In this document: positions 54,301 to 64,000 of the stretch, in pieces
How the letters are laid out: the number at the start of each line of letters is the position of its first letter
Numbering within the stretch: position 1 is the stretch's first letter
Origin: Aquatica leii
Lineage: Eukaryota; Arthropoda; Insecta; Coleoptera; Lampyridae
DNA length: 64,000 nt
NCBI GenBank assembly: GCA_035610365.1
Contig: CM069435.1
Coordinates: 80,757,389-80,821,388, forward strand
Direction of reading: 5' to 3'
Made by a program: the position numbers and the translations under genes
The notes under the pieces: generated by a model
What the model saw: the letters and a program-made list of their open reading frames with translations, nothing else
What the model was told of the DNA's origin: nothing
Databases searched by the model: none

Positions 54301-56005
54301 AAAAACATGGCCCAAATAAGGCATTTCTAAACGACAATCAAAGTTTGAAGGCTAAGATTTGTAACTTAATTTTCCTTTACAAATATCATAAGTTACAGTT
54401 CGTACGTCGTTTTTTGAATCTGATATAACGTTTAAAGTAAATGCTTTAAGCGTTATGTTATAGAAAACACATTTCGAATTTTATCTAAATTCGTTCACAA
54501 CTTTTCCGTAAAAATTACATGCATAATTTATTTTGTAAATGAAAAACGTATCACCTGGTATTTGAAAACCATCACGTACACAAATATTTGTATTGATTTT
54601 CAGCAATATTAAAAAAAAATTGGAAATAAAAAAACCGTTTAAGCGTTGCGATGATTGAAGATTAGAGGTATTATTTTACATAATTTAATGGAATCGTTGG
54701 TAAACGCTAAGGTAGAGCAAATAATCGCGTGCATTGCCTTTACATTGTATACCGTTTAATGTAAATTCTTTATTAACAAATTCAAAATGTACTTTCAACG
54801 GCTTTTTTCCGTGGTTGCGTCAAATAATAGTGTTGTACATTGTGCGATAAATTTCCAATTTTGGTAGCATTATCTATAGCTATTCGCTGTTTCTAAAATA
54901 TGTACCCCAGATTTTCGTTATAACATTCTCATTTAACATTCATAGCTTACAATGCAATTAAAATATTGTGCTCATTTTCAAACTTTGTGCTGAGGATGGT
55001 ACATTACAGAACTCATTTTTATCTTAAACAGCTTTATTGTAAAATTAAAAAAATCTAATTTTCTTTAGAAACTATGCTTTAATTCCGACACTCAAAATAA
55101 TCTTCATCCACGCTTACCATAGTAATCTAAAAACTAAATCAAAAATTGTTCTTTAACTCTTATCTCTGTGCGAAAATGTTCAGCGCCAAAAATTCAGAAG
55201 TGCATGTAATTATAAACATTTCAAGTATACAATTAATGCGCTACTTAGTACCTGCTACATTTATGAAACTACTTCCGTTGGAAAATTTCAAAATGCTATT
55301 TCTATTCTTAGAAATAGTACATGTACTTTATTAGATTTAGTGCACAACACGTACCTATATTAATGTATCGCACCACGTAATTAGATCGGTTTACTAAATC
55401 ATTTTTTTTATTTGCCTGTAATATTGAATTAACACTAATTGGCAGTTTTGGTTTTAGTAAAGTAAAGCAGTAACGTTTAGAAATTTTAGTAAAATCTAAT
55501 CTAAGCGACACATCTATAAAAATAAAAACAAAGTCTTGTAGTATTTTTATTAAACGAAAATATTTTTTTTTTGATATTTTTAGTTATACCAAAAATAAAT
55601 AAGTTTTTAATTTGTAATAGACGACTTCGTTTATTTGAAGATGTTGAATCTACAGAATATTTAGCTAAAATAAATAGTTTTTTTGATTTTAGCCATTTTG
55701 TTTTAAAGAAAGTTAACCTGTTTGTCAAGTGTCATTTTTTGACGTCATGATACGGATTATAAAAAAAAAGTATATAAAAAAGAAATTTATAAGAATATAT
55801 TTGGTATTTCCATATTTTCAAAATAACAATCGCACTTACTAAAACCAAATATCGTATCTACTTGCTGTTAGGACATTTTATCTTAGTATATTCAGATATT
55901 ACCATTAACAACTAGAAAAATAGTAAAGAAATTATATTGGTTTTAGATTAACAACTAATCAAAAAAAAAATAATTACATTGTTAGACTAGAATAATACAA
56001 AAACG
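51390..56005. other. Long AT-rich non-coding stretch
   Basis: About 4.6 kb without recognisable genes, TEs or repeats. Small frames such as 53,371-53,586 (+), 55,146-55,334 (+) and 55,501-55,728 (-) have no domain and a composition expected by chance. Confidence 0.55.
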
Positions 56006-56009
56006 TATA

Positions 56010-57141
56010 AAACATATAGAAACGTTTGCTCGTGATATCCCACACGATTCGCTGATTTCAGAATCTGAATTTGAGTAGTACTATGGCATATTCAAAAAGG
56101 CGCCTAAAAAATTCCAAATTTTGCCTGGTGACAAAAACAATCTTTTTTGTAATGTTCAGAAACTAAAAGGCTCAGGAGTAACGCAAACATGTCCTTAGTG
56201 TCATCATAGGTATAACTTAGTGGGTACATCATCGACCGAAATTTGGATTGAACCGTCGCGTCGGACGTACAGCTCCAGATGTCAACCAATGCGCAACCTC
56301 AGGAATCATCGAACAAAAATAACAGTAAACAGAAAGAGCTTCAACCGCCATGCAAACAGCAACGGATTGATGGTACGATAGATTTGGAAACTGAAAACAA
56401 GTAAGTGAGAACCAAAAAACGGTATAGATCAAGATGTGTCAAAAGGCAACATTGATGGAAAAATAAGATCAAATCTTATTGAAAAAATACTGTAAGACTG
56501 TAAAATAAATAATAGTGGCTTAACAGTTGACTATGGTTGCTACTCTTACTTATAGATGTAAAGTCGTTATAATTATAAAGGAAGAAAGCAAGAACAGTAG
56601 TAACCTAAGTGCGTAATCGGTAGTTTTTATAAACATTTCGCTAAACACTTGAAGAAACAAAACATTTTCAAAAAACCGAACAATACAAGCAAACATTAAA
56701 TTATGAACTATTTTCAGAGATCAACCCAAAATACAACTTTTGATGAAGCTAATCATAAAAATATTTTATCGACTGTTTCAATTCCTAAATCAGTTCAAAG
56801 CGAGGATAAAAGCAGAGACAGTATTACGAAAGAAAATTGCAAGTAATTAGAATTAAATTCAGAATGCAGAATTCTTTCCAAACTGACAATTTTTACAGTT
56901 ATTTAGATGTTGATGACAGTTGGCTCAACCGTCTGGCAGTAGTTCAAAGCAATATTACAAAAGTATCTCTGAAAATGATGACAAAAATCAGTTACCGTGC
57001 GATCGCACAAACGTCAACGGGAAACAGACAAAGGTTGCCTTGGAGGTTACTGATAGCATGACTGGAGAACAATATAATAACAATTTAATTGATCCATCCT
57101 TTTCTAGAGAATTTCAAGAAAAACACTTACTTAAAAACTAA
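56010..57141 (+). pseudogene. Unidentified decayed gene with splice-like borders
   Basis: Several plus-strand pieces look like protein. (a) 56,010-56,160: TFARDIPHDSLISESEFE, stop, YYGIFKKAPKKFQILPGDK. (b) About 56,275-56,400: MSTNAQPQESSNKNNSKQKE and IDGTIDLETEN, ending at donor GTAAGT. (c) 56,718-56,842: acceptor TTTTCAG, 125 bp open (TQNTTFDEANHKNILSTVSI, SVQSEDKSRDSIT), donor GTAATT. (d) From 56,899 (acceptor TTTTACAG): YLDVDDSW, then, one frame off, GSSSKQYYKSISENDDK to a stop at 57,141. Introns would be about 315 and 56 bp. Phases do not chain perfectly, and stops are present. I do not recognise a family; a decayed TE accessory gene or host gene fragment are both possible. Confidence 0.35.
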
Positions 57142-58140
57142 TCGACTAAAACCTGTACGTAGGATGTAGGCGACAACTGTCCTTCTTATAACTGACCACC
57201 TTGGTTAATGTCCATCCTCTCTCAACTTATGTAAAAAAATAACTTTTTAAGCTGTACATCATATTTAGTCTGAACATAAACTAAACGAGAATCTAAACAT
57301 GCCAATGCATTTCTTAAAAAGTGCTTTTGACGCCAATCCTCCAAGTTGCAGTGCTACAAAATCAATTCTAGAATAAATTCTATTGATAAGATTCAGTTAA
57401 CGACAAACGCTAAAGGGAAATTTTCTTTTACGAACAAAACGAAAAGAAAACTTCTTAGAATTTGTTAAAAGTAATTAAAGTTTCGTAACTGGCTATTTGA
57501 TACAAATTATAAACGGTTTTTTAAGCAATAGCCAAGAACTTGAAACTGATCATATTTTGCATACTTCAAAAACGATAACTTCGGATATATCTGTTTTGCT
57601 AATAAAGACACTGCAAAATGCTACTTAATTCAATGAAAATTGCCAATAAAGAAAAATAATAAATATAATGCCTCCTTGAAGAAGTTTTGCACATATTTGT
57701 TCACTACCGGGGGACGTCTTCTGTACGAGACTTGTACGCAATTTTAAACAACGCCACTTTTTCGGTAACTACATTAAAAATTGAATACGGAGCTAGTGAG
57801 CGTTTTAAAAAAGATATTTTCAGATTTAAAGAACTCAAGTTATGTATTTTTCAAAGCGAGGAACCTCTCTAACAAAACCTTAGCAAAAACGCAACAGGAA
57901 TTCATAACGGTTCATAATTAAAACAATCTTTAATTTTCTTGTTACCCCTAATAATTTTATTTCTATGCTACTACATCTTTGGAGAAAATAGCAGCACAGT
58001 TTCAATAAGAACGTGCATTATAATGGACGCAACCATTAAACAGACTCTGTTTGGTTTCATTTAACCTACAACGTACCTAGTAGCCAGATAACTGCAAATC
58101 TGCGCAGTGTAATCTTAGAAAACCATCAAAAGTGAGTTAT
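57142..58140. other. No recognised gene
   Basis: A 61-codon plus-strand frame at 57,687-57,872 (FVHYRGTSSVRDLYAILNN) looks protein-like but matches nothing I know. Otherwise AT-rich and non-coding. Confidence 0.4.
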
Positions 58141-58145
58141 GATCA

Positions 58146-58272
58146 TACAGAGTTATCCAAGGATCGTTCAGTTCAAGGATTATCCAGTTCAAGGATTATC
58201 CAAAGGCTCCGAGGCGATCCGAGGTAATCTTGAGGTGTTCCGAGGTAATCCGAGGTAATATGAGGTAATATT
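58146..58272. repeat. Short imperfect tandem repeats
   Basis: Two adjoining patterns: AGTTCAAGGATTATCC twice at 58,169-58,202 with a related AGTTATCCAAGGATCG before it, then CCGAGGTAAT and variants (GAGGCGATC, GAGGTAATC, GAGGTAATA) about five times up to 58,270. Both units contain an ATCC/GGAT or GGTAAT core. Confidence 0.8.
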
Positions 58273-58279
58273 TATAAAA

Positions 58280-59829
58280 AAGGTTATCTTTATATCATAT
58301 TTATATAACATTAACTGTCCACTGTTCGCGGTAAGATACTTAGTTGCATTTATTTAACAGCGGCACGGTCTTCTTTAAGACTGACAAAAATATTTTTTCT
58401 GCGATTACCTGTTATACCGTTTCATTATCTTCGACTCTAATCTTGTGTTGATTTCTCAAATTGGCGTTGTTTAATTAAATAGCGTTTAATATACATATTT
58501 ATAGTTAAGAATCATCATTATATGCAACATATATGTATGTTAAAATAAGAAGACCCATTCTAACAACATACGAATTAACGAAATAAATTACCTTGAAAAA
58601 TTATGTAATAAACAGCGACAGTGATATTTACTAGTACAAAATTGTTCGTATAGTGTACCCAAGAAAAAACAAAAAGATGCTAAAACTATAAATAATATAA
58701 ATAGGCCTATAAAAGTTCTATATTGAAAGCAAAATTTTCAATGAATCTAATCCAAATATTACAATTTGTGTTCAAGTTTTAGATAGGGTCGATTGTTGGT
58801 GTTAGTGAACCATGTAGACAAAAAAACTACTTTTTTTTAAATTTAAAAACATGAAATACGTGGAATAATTTATTTGCATCGAGATTATTAACAGAAAGAC
58901 CATCGTGTTAAAAAAGTTTACTATTTCTAGAAGAAACATAGAAGATGTGGATATATTTGAATTAGTTTGAAAATATTCTGCTCTGCATCTGTCACCAATT
59001 ACAAACTCAACATTTTTCTTAGAATACCTAATGATTACATAAAACATTACTACTTTTTTAATATTTAATAATAAGCAACGTTGGATTTGCTACAGACCAA
59101 ACCAATTCAATGCAGCTGTTTGTGGTATGTATCAATACCGGTATGAAGACAGCAGATAAAAGATCGCTGATGCAAAATGGAGGATAAAACCCCCGAAGTT
59201 ACCCAAGAGTCAGTGCCGTCAAACCTTACTGCCTCAACTACACATCTTCAATTATTTAACTATTTTCTATATTAAATTCGAAAAAATTATAAAATAAGAA
59301 TTTTAAATGATGTACAGTGACGTCATTTAATAGAATCACATCGAGGCTTGAGATTTTCGATAACATTGACCGAATGATAAGAAAATCTGAAATTTAGGAA
59401 AAAAACACAAATATTTATTGGTTAGAAAAAAGCAAATACCTACAGTGTGCATCTAAACTATCAGGTTGTTAATATAAAAGGTGAAAATATAACAATAGCA
59501 TCAAAAAAATGTAAAAATAATTTCTTATAAAACATTAGTTCGTTGACACCGTTAATTAAAATAAATCAAAAATATTGTTATGATGTTTAATTAATTGTTC
59601 TAAGAACTACACATTTCTTCTCAAGAATTCGCTGACAAAATAAATACCAAATGTTATCACATAAGACGGAGTGGTTATTCTAAGAACTATACATTTTCTC
59701 AAAGTCAATTCTCAAAGATAACGTATTTACAGATGTTTAAATGAGGTAATGTTACTTAGGTCAGTCAAAATACGTACTTAAATAAATAAATAACAATGCA
59801 AAAATAAAGCTATATATCCAAGTATTTTT
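58280..59829. other. Non-coding stretch upstream of Copia
   Basis: AT-rich. A short duplicated sequence TTCTAAGAACTA(C/T)ACATTT occurs at about 59,598 and 59,678. No coding motif was seen. Confidence 0.5.
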
Positions 59830-60076
59830 TGTTAAAATTACAATTGCATATGTGTAGCATCCTGTATATACAAAAAATGTAATAAGCAGTGTGCGCAGAA
59901 ATAAAAAATAATAGCGCGTTTTTGTGTAAGAGTTAGTACTTTAGTACTTAATGTGCAGTTTCTTTCTTAATAATTAAATGAAAGAAAAACAATTAAACAA
60001 TCAAATTGTTAAAAGCTTATGGAAAGCTTAGCAGACTTGCTAGTACTAAAATTAAGAAAAATAAAAAGGAACTAAT
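59830..60076 (+). repeat. 5' LTR of Copia
   Basis: Begins TGTTAAAATTACAATTGCAT; end placed just before ATGGTGTCAGAAGC, the presumed primer-binding region. The length of about 245 bp is inferred, because the 3' LTR is too short to confirm the end. Confidence 0.65.
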
Positions 60077-60092
60077 ATGGTGTCAGAAGCAC
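60077..60092 (+). promoter_or_regulatory. Presumed primer-binding site
   Basis: TGGTGTCAGAAGC follows the LTR end and has the TGGT.TCAGA pattern common for tRNA-primed LTR elements. It overlaps the apparent Gag start ATG. Confidence 0.5.
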
Positions 60093-60720
60093 TTACAGCA
60101 CATGTTTCACAACTAACATCGACAAATTTTTCACAATGGAAATTTAGAGAAAGGAATTAAGGAAGCAATCAAAAGGCAATAGATACTAATGAACTCGGCG
60201 AGGAAAGAAGGAAGGACATTTTAGTACAAGATGCGAAAGCAAAATCTGTAATAATTATGTGCATAACGCACAAGCATATTAAATATGTAAGGTATTGCAA
60301 GACAGCATATGAAATGTTGAAATCGTTATTTTGAACGTGTACATAAAAAGGAAATTGTTACAGTTACATTGTAAAGAAGATATGGAACTGCAGAATCAAT
60401 TCATATAATTTAATTGTTTAATAAGTGAATTAAAGGCAACTGGAGCAACAGTTGAAGAAGACGATAAAGTGTGTCACTTGCTTTTGACGATGTAAGTATG
60501 AAACTGTAATTACGGTTCTAGAAACAACTACAGAAAAACTAACATTATATGGCAACTTACTAGAGCAGAATTAAAATTTCAAAATTAACACAAAACTTTA
60601 GATTGTAATAAAAACTTATTTGTAGGTGCTGTTAGAAGACTGAATTGTTATTCCTGTGATAAGGATGATCACCTAATAGCACAAGGCCCAACAAAACTAA
60701 AGAACACAAATGTTGGGGCC
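60077..60720 (+). pseudogene. Copia Gag with damaged zinc knuckle
   Basis: Opens MVSEALTAHVSQLTSTNFSQ followed by WKFRERN, the typical Copia Gag start ('L.G.NFSQWKFRM'). Then AKAKSVIIMCITHKHIKYV, CKTAYEMLKSL and, after shifts, KATGATVEEDDK-type text and ETVITVLETTTEKLTL. The zinc knuckle reads CYSCDKDDHLIAQG (60,647-60,690): C-x2-C-x4-H is present but the fourth ligand (C) is glycine. Gag would coat the element RNA. Several stops are present. Confidence 0.8.
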
Positions 60721-60789
60721 AATACAGACGAATGAGAAGACGAAGTAGAGTAAAAAGGGGAAGTCACTGCTACTTCAGTCTGAAAATAA

Positions 60790-60990
60790 ATATATTTCTT
60801 TTGTCGCAGCAGAAGGATCGGCAGAGTTAGTGTGTTTCTTAAAAAAAAAGAATTGTAGTGTTAGATTTGTATTAGATTCTGGATGTACTGACCACTTGGT
60901 TGAGAGTTCTGTAGCTCAACATATACAAAAAGTAAAAGATCTGAAACTGCAGATAGAAATTAATATTGCCGAGTCTAGCAAAAATAAAAT
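60790..60990 (+). pseudogene. Copia protease
   Basis: The plus strand reads VRFVLDSGCTDHLVESSVA, with the active-site D-S-G intact in the Copia-typical 'DSGCTDH' context. Upstream FVAAEGSAELVCFLKK matches the preceding linker. The frame is lost soon after (IEINIAESSKN). Confidence 0.8.
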
Positions 60991-61084
60991 TTCCTTTTAG
61001 TAAAAATGTGTGTAGCAATTGTAGAGAAAGTAAAGCACAAGAAATGCCATTTTATGGTAGAAGTGAAAAAAATGAAGACTACTT

Positions 61085-61560
61085 GGAAAAATGTTAGATA
61101 CAGATATTGGAGGCCCAATAAACCCCACCTTAATTAATGAAGAAAAGTATTACCAAGTCATAATAGATGACTACAATCATTTTTGTGAGGTATCCCTATT
61201 GAAAAATAAATCGGAAGCTGAAGAGAACTTAATCATTTATATTAATCGTTTTGAAGCAAGTTAGGAGAGAAAAATCGTATTCGGTGTGATAACGGAGGAG
61301 AGTTGTCATCTAACCTTTAAAAAAAATGCTGCTACAATAAGGGTAGGTATAAGTTTTGAATATACCGCACCATAGTCGCCACAAATGAATGGAGTATGTA
61401 AAAAGATTAATAGAACGTTACTAGATAAAGTGAGAACAATGTTTTCTGAAACTAATATGTCTAAAATACTATGGAGTGAAGTAATAAGAACAGCAGCTTA
61501 CCACTTAAATACTTATCAAAGCTAAGAGTGTTTGTAGTATTACCTAGAAAAAACAAATAG
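61085..61560 (+). pseudogene. Copia integrase core, catalytic Glu replaced
   Basis: DTDIGGPINPT holds the first catalytic aspartate and YYQVIIDDYNHFCEVSLLK follows. After a shift RIRCDNGGELSS (about 61,275) has the second aspartate. YTAP, stop, SPQMNGVCKKINRTLLDKV (61,363-61,425) corresponds to 'P.qNGvaER.NRTL'; the catalytic glutamate is lysine. ILWSEVIRTAAYHLN continues the family pattern. The zinc-binding pre-integrase domain is missing. Confidence 0.8.
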
Positions 61561-61578
61561 GATCAACGTGCAAGACCT

Positions 61579-61848
61579 GTGCAGATGATAGAGTATGGTA
61601 CTTATGGATACAGATTATTGGATCCGAAACGGAATGAAATTGTCATCTCAAAGGATGTTTGCTTTGATAAAACGGATTTTAAGTACAACAAAGAAGAAAA
61701 TGATGGAAAGAAAATTGAGAATGGTGTCAAAGTTGTTGTAGATGAAGCTATTTCAGAAAAAAGTGTTAATAATCAAGAAATCTTACCTGAAATGGAACAA
61801 CTTGTTGAAGACGAACAAGAGCAAATGAAGACTACAAGATATGGATGA
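61579..61848 (+). pseudogene. Copia integrase-RT linker
   Basis: Open for 89 codons. It begins IEYGTYGYRLLDPKRNEIVI and continues SKDVCFDKT, the conserved '...GYRLWD....kv..SRDV.F.E' box in Copia Pol. A long acidic/lysine-rich linker to the RT follows, as usual. It appears to be the best-preserved frame of this element together with RNase H. Confidence 0.8.
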
Positions 61849-61857
61849 AAAGTTAAT

Positions 61858-62460
61858 TTACCAATTCATGAAGTTATGGGAACATGGGAAGAGAGTGACT
61901 TGCCAGATGGTATAAAACCAGTTGAAACAAAGAGGGTTTTTTTAAATAAAAGAGAACGGTATTAAAAAGGTAAGACTGGTGGCAAAATAGTATCAGGAGC
62001 ACATTTATGATGAAGTATATTCGCCAGTGGCACGGATGTCGAGCGTTCGATTGATTCTGTCAATACTAGTTTAGTATGACTGGAGAGTAAAACAATTAGA
62101 TGTACTGCACATCTCAATGGTGAAGTTAATAATGAAACATACATAAAGTGTTCTCAAGGATACAATAGTAATTATGGTGTTTTAAAATTTAGAAAAGCAC
62201 TGTATGGTTTAAAAAGTTCACCCAAAAGTTGAAATCAAAGGTTTAATCGGTGTGTAAAGGTTTTGAACGTTCAAGAAGTGATGTGTGTGTGTGTATACAA
62301 GAAGAATACTGTAATTTTGTTAATTTTTGTGGATGGCATTACTGTTACAGGCAAATCAAGTGAAATCTAATCAGCAGTGATGATGTTACAACAAGAATTT
62401 GATACGAAAGAATTTGGAGAAATTGTTTTAGGAATCAACATAATACATAGTAATAACTAA
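61858..62460 (+). pseudogene. Copia reverse transcriptase, YVDD altered
   Basis: TWEESDLPDGIKPVETKRVF (start of RT) is followed by broken text. HLNGEVNNETYIKCSQGY matches the 'flnG.l.e.iym.qP.Gf' block, and LKFRKALYGLKSSPKS the 'l.kalYGLkqapr.W' block. The catalytic motif reads LLIFVDGITVTG at about 62,310-62,345; the second aspartate of VDD is glycine. The palm aspartate region upstream (about 62,090) is frameshifted. Confidence 0.8.
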
Positions 62461-62488
62461 TTAGAACTCAGTCAGTCAGTTTAAAAAA

Positions 62489-63030
62489 ATGGAAAACAAC
62501 TTTCAATTGGAAATTTCAAATAATTGTGAAAATGAGAATTGTAATGTACCATTTAGAAAACTAATAGGCATTTTAATGTACATAACTTTATGTAAACGAC
62601 CAGACATATGTTATGCGGTCTCATATTCGGATGCAGACTGGACAAGCAATATTAGAGATTGTAAAAATATGTCAGGAGGAATAATATTTTTCATTCAAAA
62701 TTCTATCTCATGGATTGCTAGGAAGCAACAAACAGTAGCATTAAGCTCTACTGAGACCGAATACATTGCCGCTACAGTTACCGCAACTGAATTATTAAAT
62801 CAAATATATTTGGCTGAAGAATTGTTGGAACAACACATTTTTCCTAAATTCTATGTGAATAGTAAAGAAGCTATTTATCAGTAAGTTAAATAAAAATGGT
62901 CGTAGATCAAAACATTTCGATACAAAATATCATTTTATTTAAGATATTGTACAAAATAATATTGATCAAATCGAATACATCTCAAGTAATGAAAACATTA
63001 GCGATATACTAACTAAGCCACTAGCTTATG
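62489..63030 (+). pseudogene. Copia RNase H and C-terminus
   Basis: The open frame 62,489-62,884 reads VPFRKLIGILMYITLCKRPD and ICYAVSYSDADWTSNIRDCK. The usual stretch between 'RPDI.yav' and 'SDADW' is deleted. SMSG-type KNMSGGIIFFIQNSISW and ALSSTETEYIAA complete the RNase H, with its key D and E residues in place. After shifts the end reads YISSNENISDILTKPLAYEK (62,975-63,035), the normal Copia Pol C-terminus. Confidence 0.85.
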
Positions 63031-63131
63031 AAAAATTTAATTATTTTCGGAATAAGATATTTTGTTTCGATTTTATTTCTTAGCTATTTTGGAGTTCATT
63101 ATGTAAGCTTAGTTAATGCACCACATTTGCA

Positions 63132-63143
63132 ATTGAGAGAGGG
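63132..63143 (+). promoter_or_regulatory. Polypurine tract of Copia
   Basis: GAGAGAGGG ends exactly at the TGTTAAAATTACA start of the 3' LTR, where plus-strand synthesis would be primed. Confidence 0.75.
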
Positions 63144-63175
63144 TGTTAAAATTACAGTTGCATATGTCTCGCAGA
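63144..63175 (+). repeat. Truncated 3' LTR of Copia
   Basis: Starts TGTTAAAATTACAGTTGCAT, one change from the 5' LTR start, and follows it for about 25-30 bp before diverging. Confidence 0.75.
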
Positions 63176-64000
63176 AGAGTAAGATCACGTCAAGTGGACC
63201 CTCTATTTTCCACTTGATCATAAAAATTAAGTCCATGTACTTTTTTCATAAGTAGTTGCCATGAAAAATTGATCCCCCAAACGATTTTTAAAAATTTTAA
63301 TTTAAACAATAATTTTTTTTACAATGAAAATTTTAGGTACTTTTAATTAAAAAATAAATTTTAAATCAACCGTTAAAGATAAAGTAATGAAATTTTTAGG
63401 ATTTATCGTCAACGATTTATATTTTAATAAAATATTAACAACTAAAAGTTATTTGTTTATTATCATATTGTTAATTAACTTTTAAGTAAACAAATGAAAA
63501 TTTCAATGATTTCTCGGTAAAAATATGGAGTTTTTTTTTATTAGTTAAATGCGTTATTTATTTAAGTTTAATATTCCGAAAGAAAATTTCACTGCACGCG
63601 ATTAGTTTAAACAATATAAATTTATTTATCACGGCGCGCCGGGCGTCAAGCGCTGTCAGAACACCATGCGGCCGAGCGTCAGACTACATTGCAGCTTCGG
63701 TTAATTATAATTAAAAATAACAATTAAGAATGTAATCTACGAACGAATTTTATCAATATTATAACTGAAACACATAAATTAATTCTGTTATTAAACAAAA
63801 ACAAGAAAAACGAACTAGTAATTAAATATATTAAAATTTGTGAACTCTCGTTATCTTTATATTATTATTAAACTATTTGTAAAAACTTTTTCATCTTCCG
63901 ACACAAGCTTACATTGCAGTGAGACATCATCCAACTGTTTGTAATAATGGAATTGACGAATATTTTTTATCGTCACTGCCCGTTCGAATCGTTGTTTGTA
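63176..64000. other. AT-rich stretch with a GC-rich island
   Basis: Mostly AT-rich, without genes. At 63,632-63,692 a sharply GC-rich patch (ACGGCGCGCCGGGCGTC and GCGGCCGAGCGTC) interrupts it. No tRNA fold or coding motif was found in the island. Confidence 0.5.

Larger units (their letters stand above)
59830..63175 (+). mobile_element. Copia retrotransposon with truncated 3' LTR, inactive
   Basis: The 5' LTR starts TGTTAAAATTACAATTGCAT at 59,830. The same start recurs at 63,144 directly after a purine tract (GAGAGAGGG). The 3' copy diverges after about 25-30 bp, so the 3' LTR is truncated. Between them lie gag, protease, integrase, RT and RNase H in Ty1/Copia order (integrase before RT). 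All carry frameshifts. Catalytic residues are lost in the integrase (E to K) and RT (VDG for VDD). No target duplication could be defined. Confidence 0.9.

Noticed and set aside
55308-55728. Minus-strand frames of 67 and 75 codons
   Set aside because: Lysine/phenylalanine-rich without motifs; no splice or start signals linking them.
63975-64000. GTTCGAATC as a tRNA T-loop
   Set aside because: No acceptor, D or anticodon stem can be formed from the upstream sequence, and the window ends here.
1-64000. CRISPR array, phage defence island or bacterial operon
   Set aside because: No direct-repeat/spacer pattern and no bacterial-type gene organisation; intron-bearing transposons and insect-type TEs show a eukaryotic genome.

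Overview
The window looks like an intergenic stretch of an AT-rich animal genome, most likely an insect (a beetle would fit, but nothing seen fixes the species). I found no convincing intact host gene, no tRNA or rRNA gene and no CRISPR array. Nearly everything recognisable is transposable-element (TE) sequence at different stages of decay, separated by long AT-rich stretches with no coding signal. The element types present (L1-like-ORF1 LINE, Jockey/CR1-like LINE, Gypsy, Copia, Penelope, PIF/Harbinger, piggyBac, Tc1/mariner) are those common in arthropods.

Layout. 1.1-4.1 kb: decayed LINE (+) with an L1-like ORF1, an endonuclease and a reverse transcriptase (RT) whose catalytic core is deleted. 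5.0-5.3 kb: Gypsy RT scrap (-). 5.9-9.1 kb: PIF/Harbinger element with a MADF accessory gene (+) and a DDE transposase (-). 10.4-11.0 kb: mariner relic (-). 16.1 kb: a possible 57-bp exon. 16.5 and 22.8 kb: two copies of a 160-bp repeat. 17.3-19.5 kb: Gypsy relic (-). 19.6-20.9 kb: piggyBac relic (+). 21.3-21.9 kb: IS630/Tc1-type DDE relic (+). 23.1 kb: LINE tail. 26.2-30.3 kb: a Penelope-like element arranged as two head-to-head copies, with hammerhead ribozyme sequences and a solo LTR inserted. 30.3-31.6 kb: second Gypsy relic (-), cut by the Penelope end. 32.6-34.0 kb: tandem arrays beside a long hairpin. 34.6-35.6 kb: Tc1-like relic (-). 36.76-37.31 kb: a MITE with TTA target duplication. 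37.59-40.34 kb: a structurally complete PIF/Harbinger element with 15-bp inverted ends and TAA target duplication. 43.2-44.5 kb: Jockey/CR1-like LINE (+). 44.8-46.5 plus 50.7 kb: an inverted-repeat element holding Gypsy scraps, interrupted by a complete but dead Gypsy (46.49-50.69 kb, two LTRs, GTAC duplication). 50.86-51.39 kb: a short piggyBac deletion derivative. 56.0-57.1 kb: coding-like pieces with splice-like borders, not identified. 59.8-63.2 kb: a Copia element with a truncated 3' LTR.

How they relate. The window records successive insertions: a solo LTR inside Penelope, Penelope abutting a Gypsy, Gypsy inside an inverted-repeat element, and a small MITE-like insert inside a Gypsy LTR. 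Several elements have lost named catalytic residues: RT YxDD in the 46.5-kb Gypsy and in Copia, protease D(T/S)G in two Gypsies, the first DDE aspartate in the 37.6-kb Harbinger, and the integrase glutamate in Copia. None of the TEs appears able to move on its own. All assignments come from motifs read by eye; no database search was possible.
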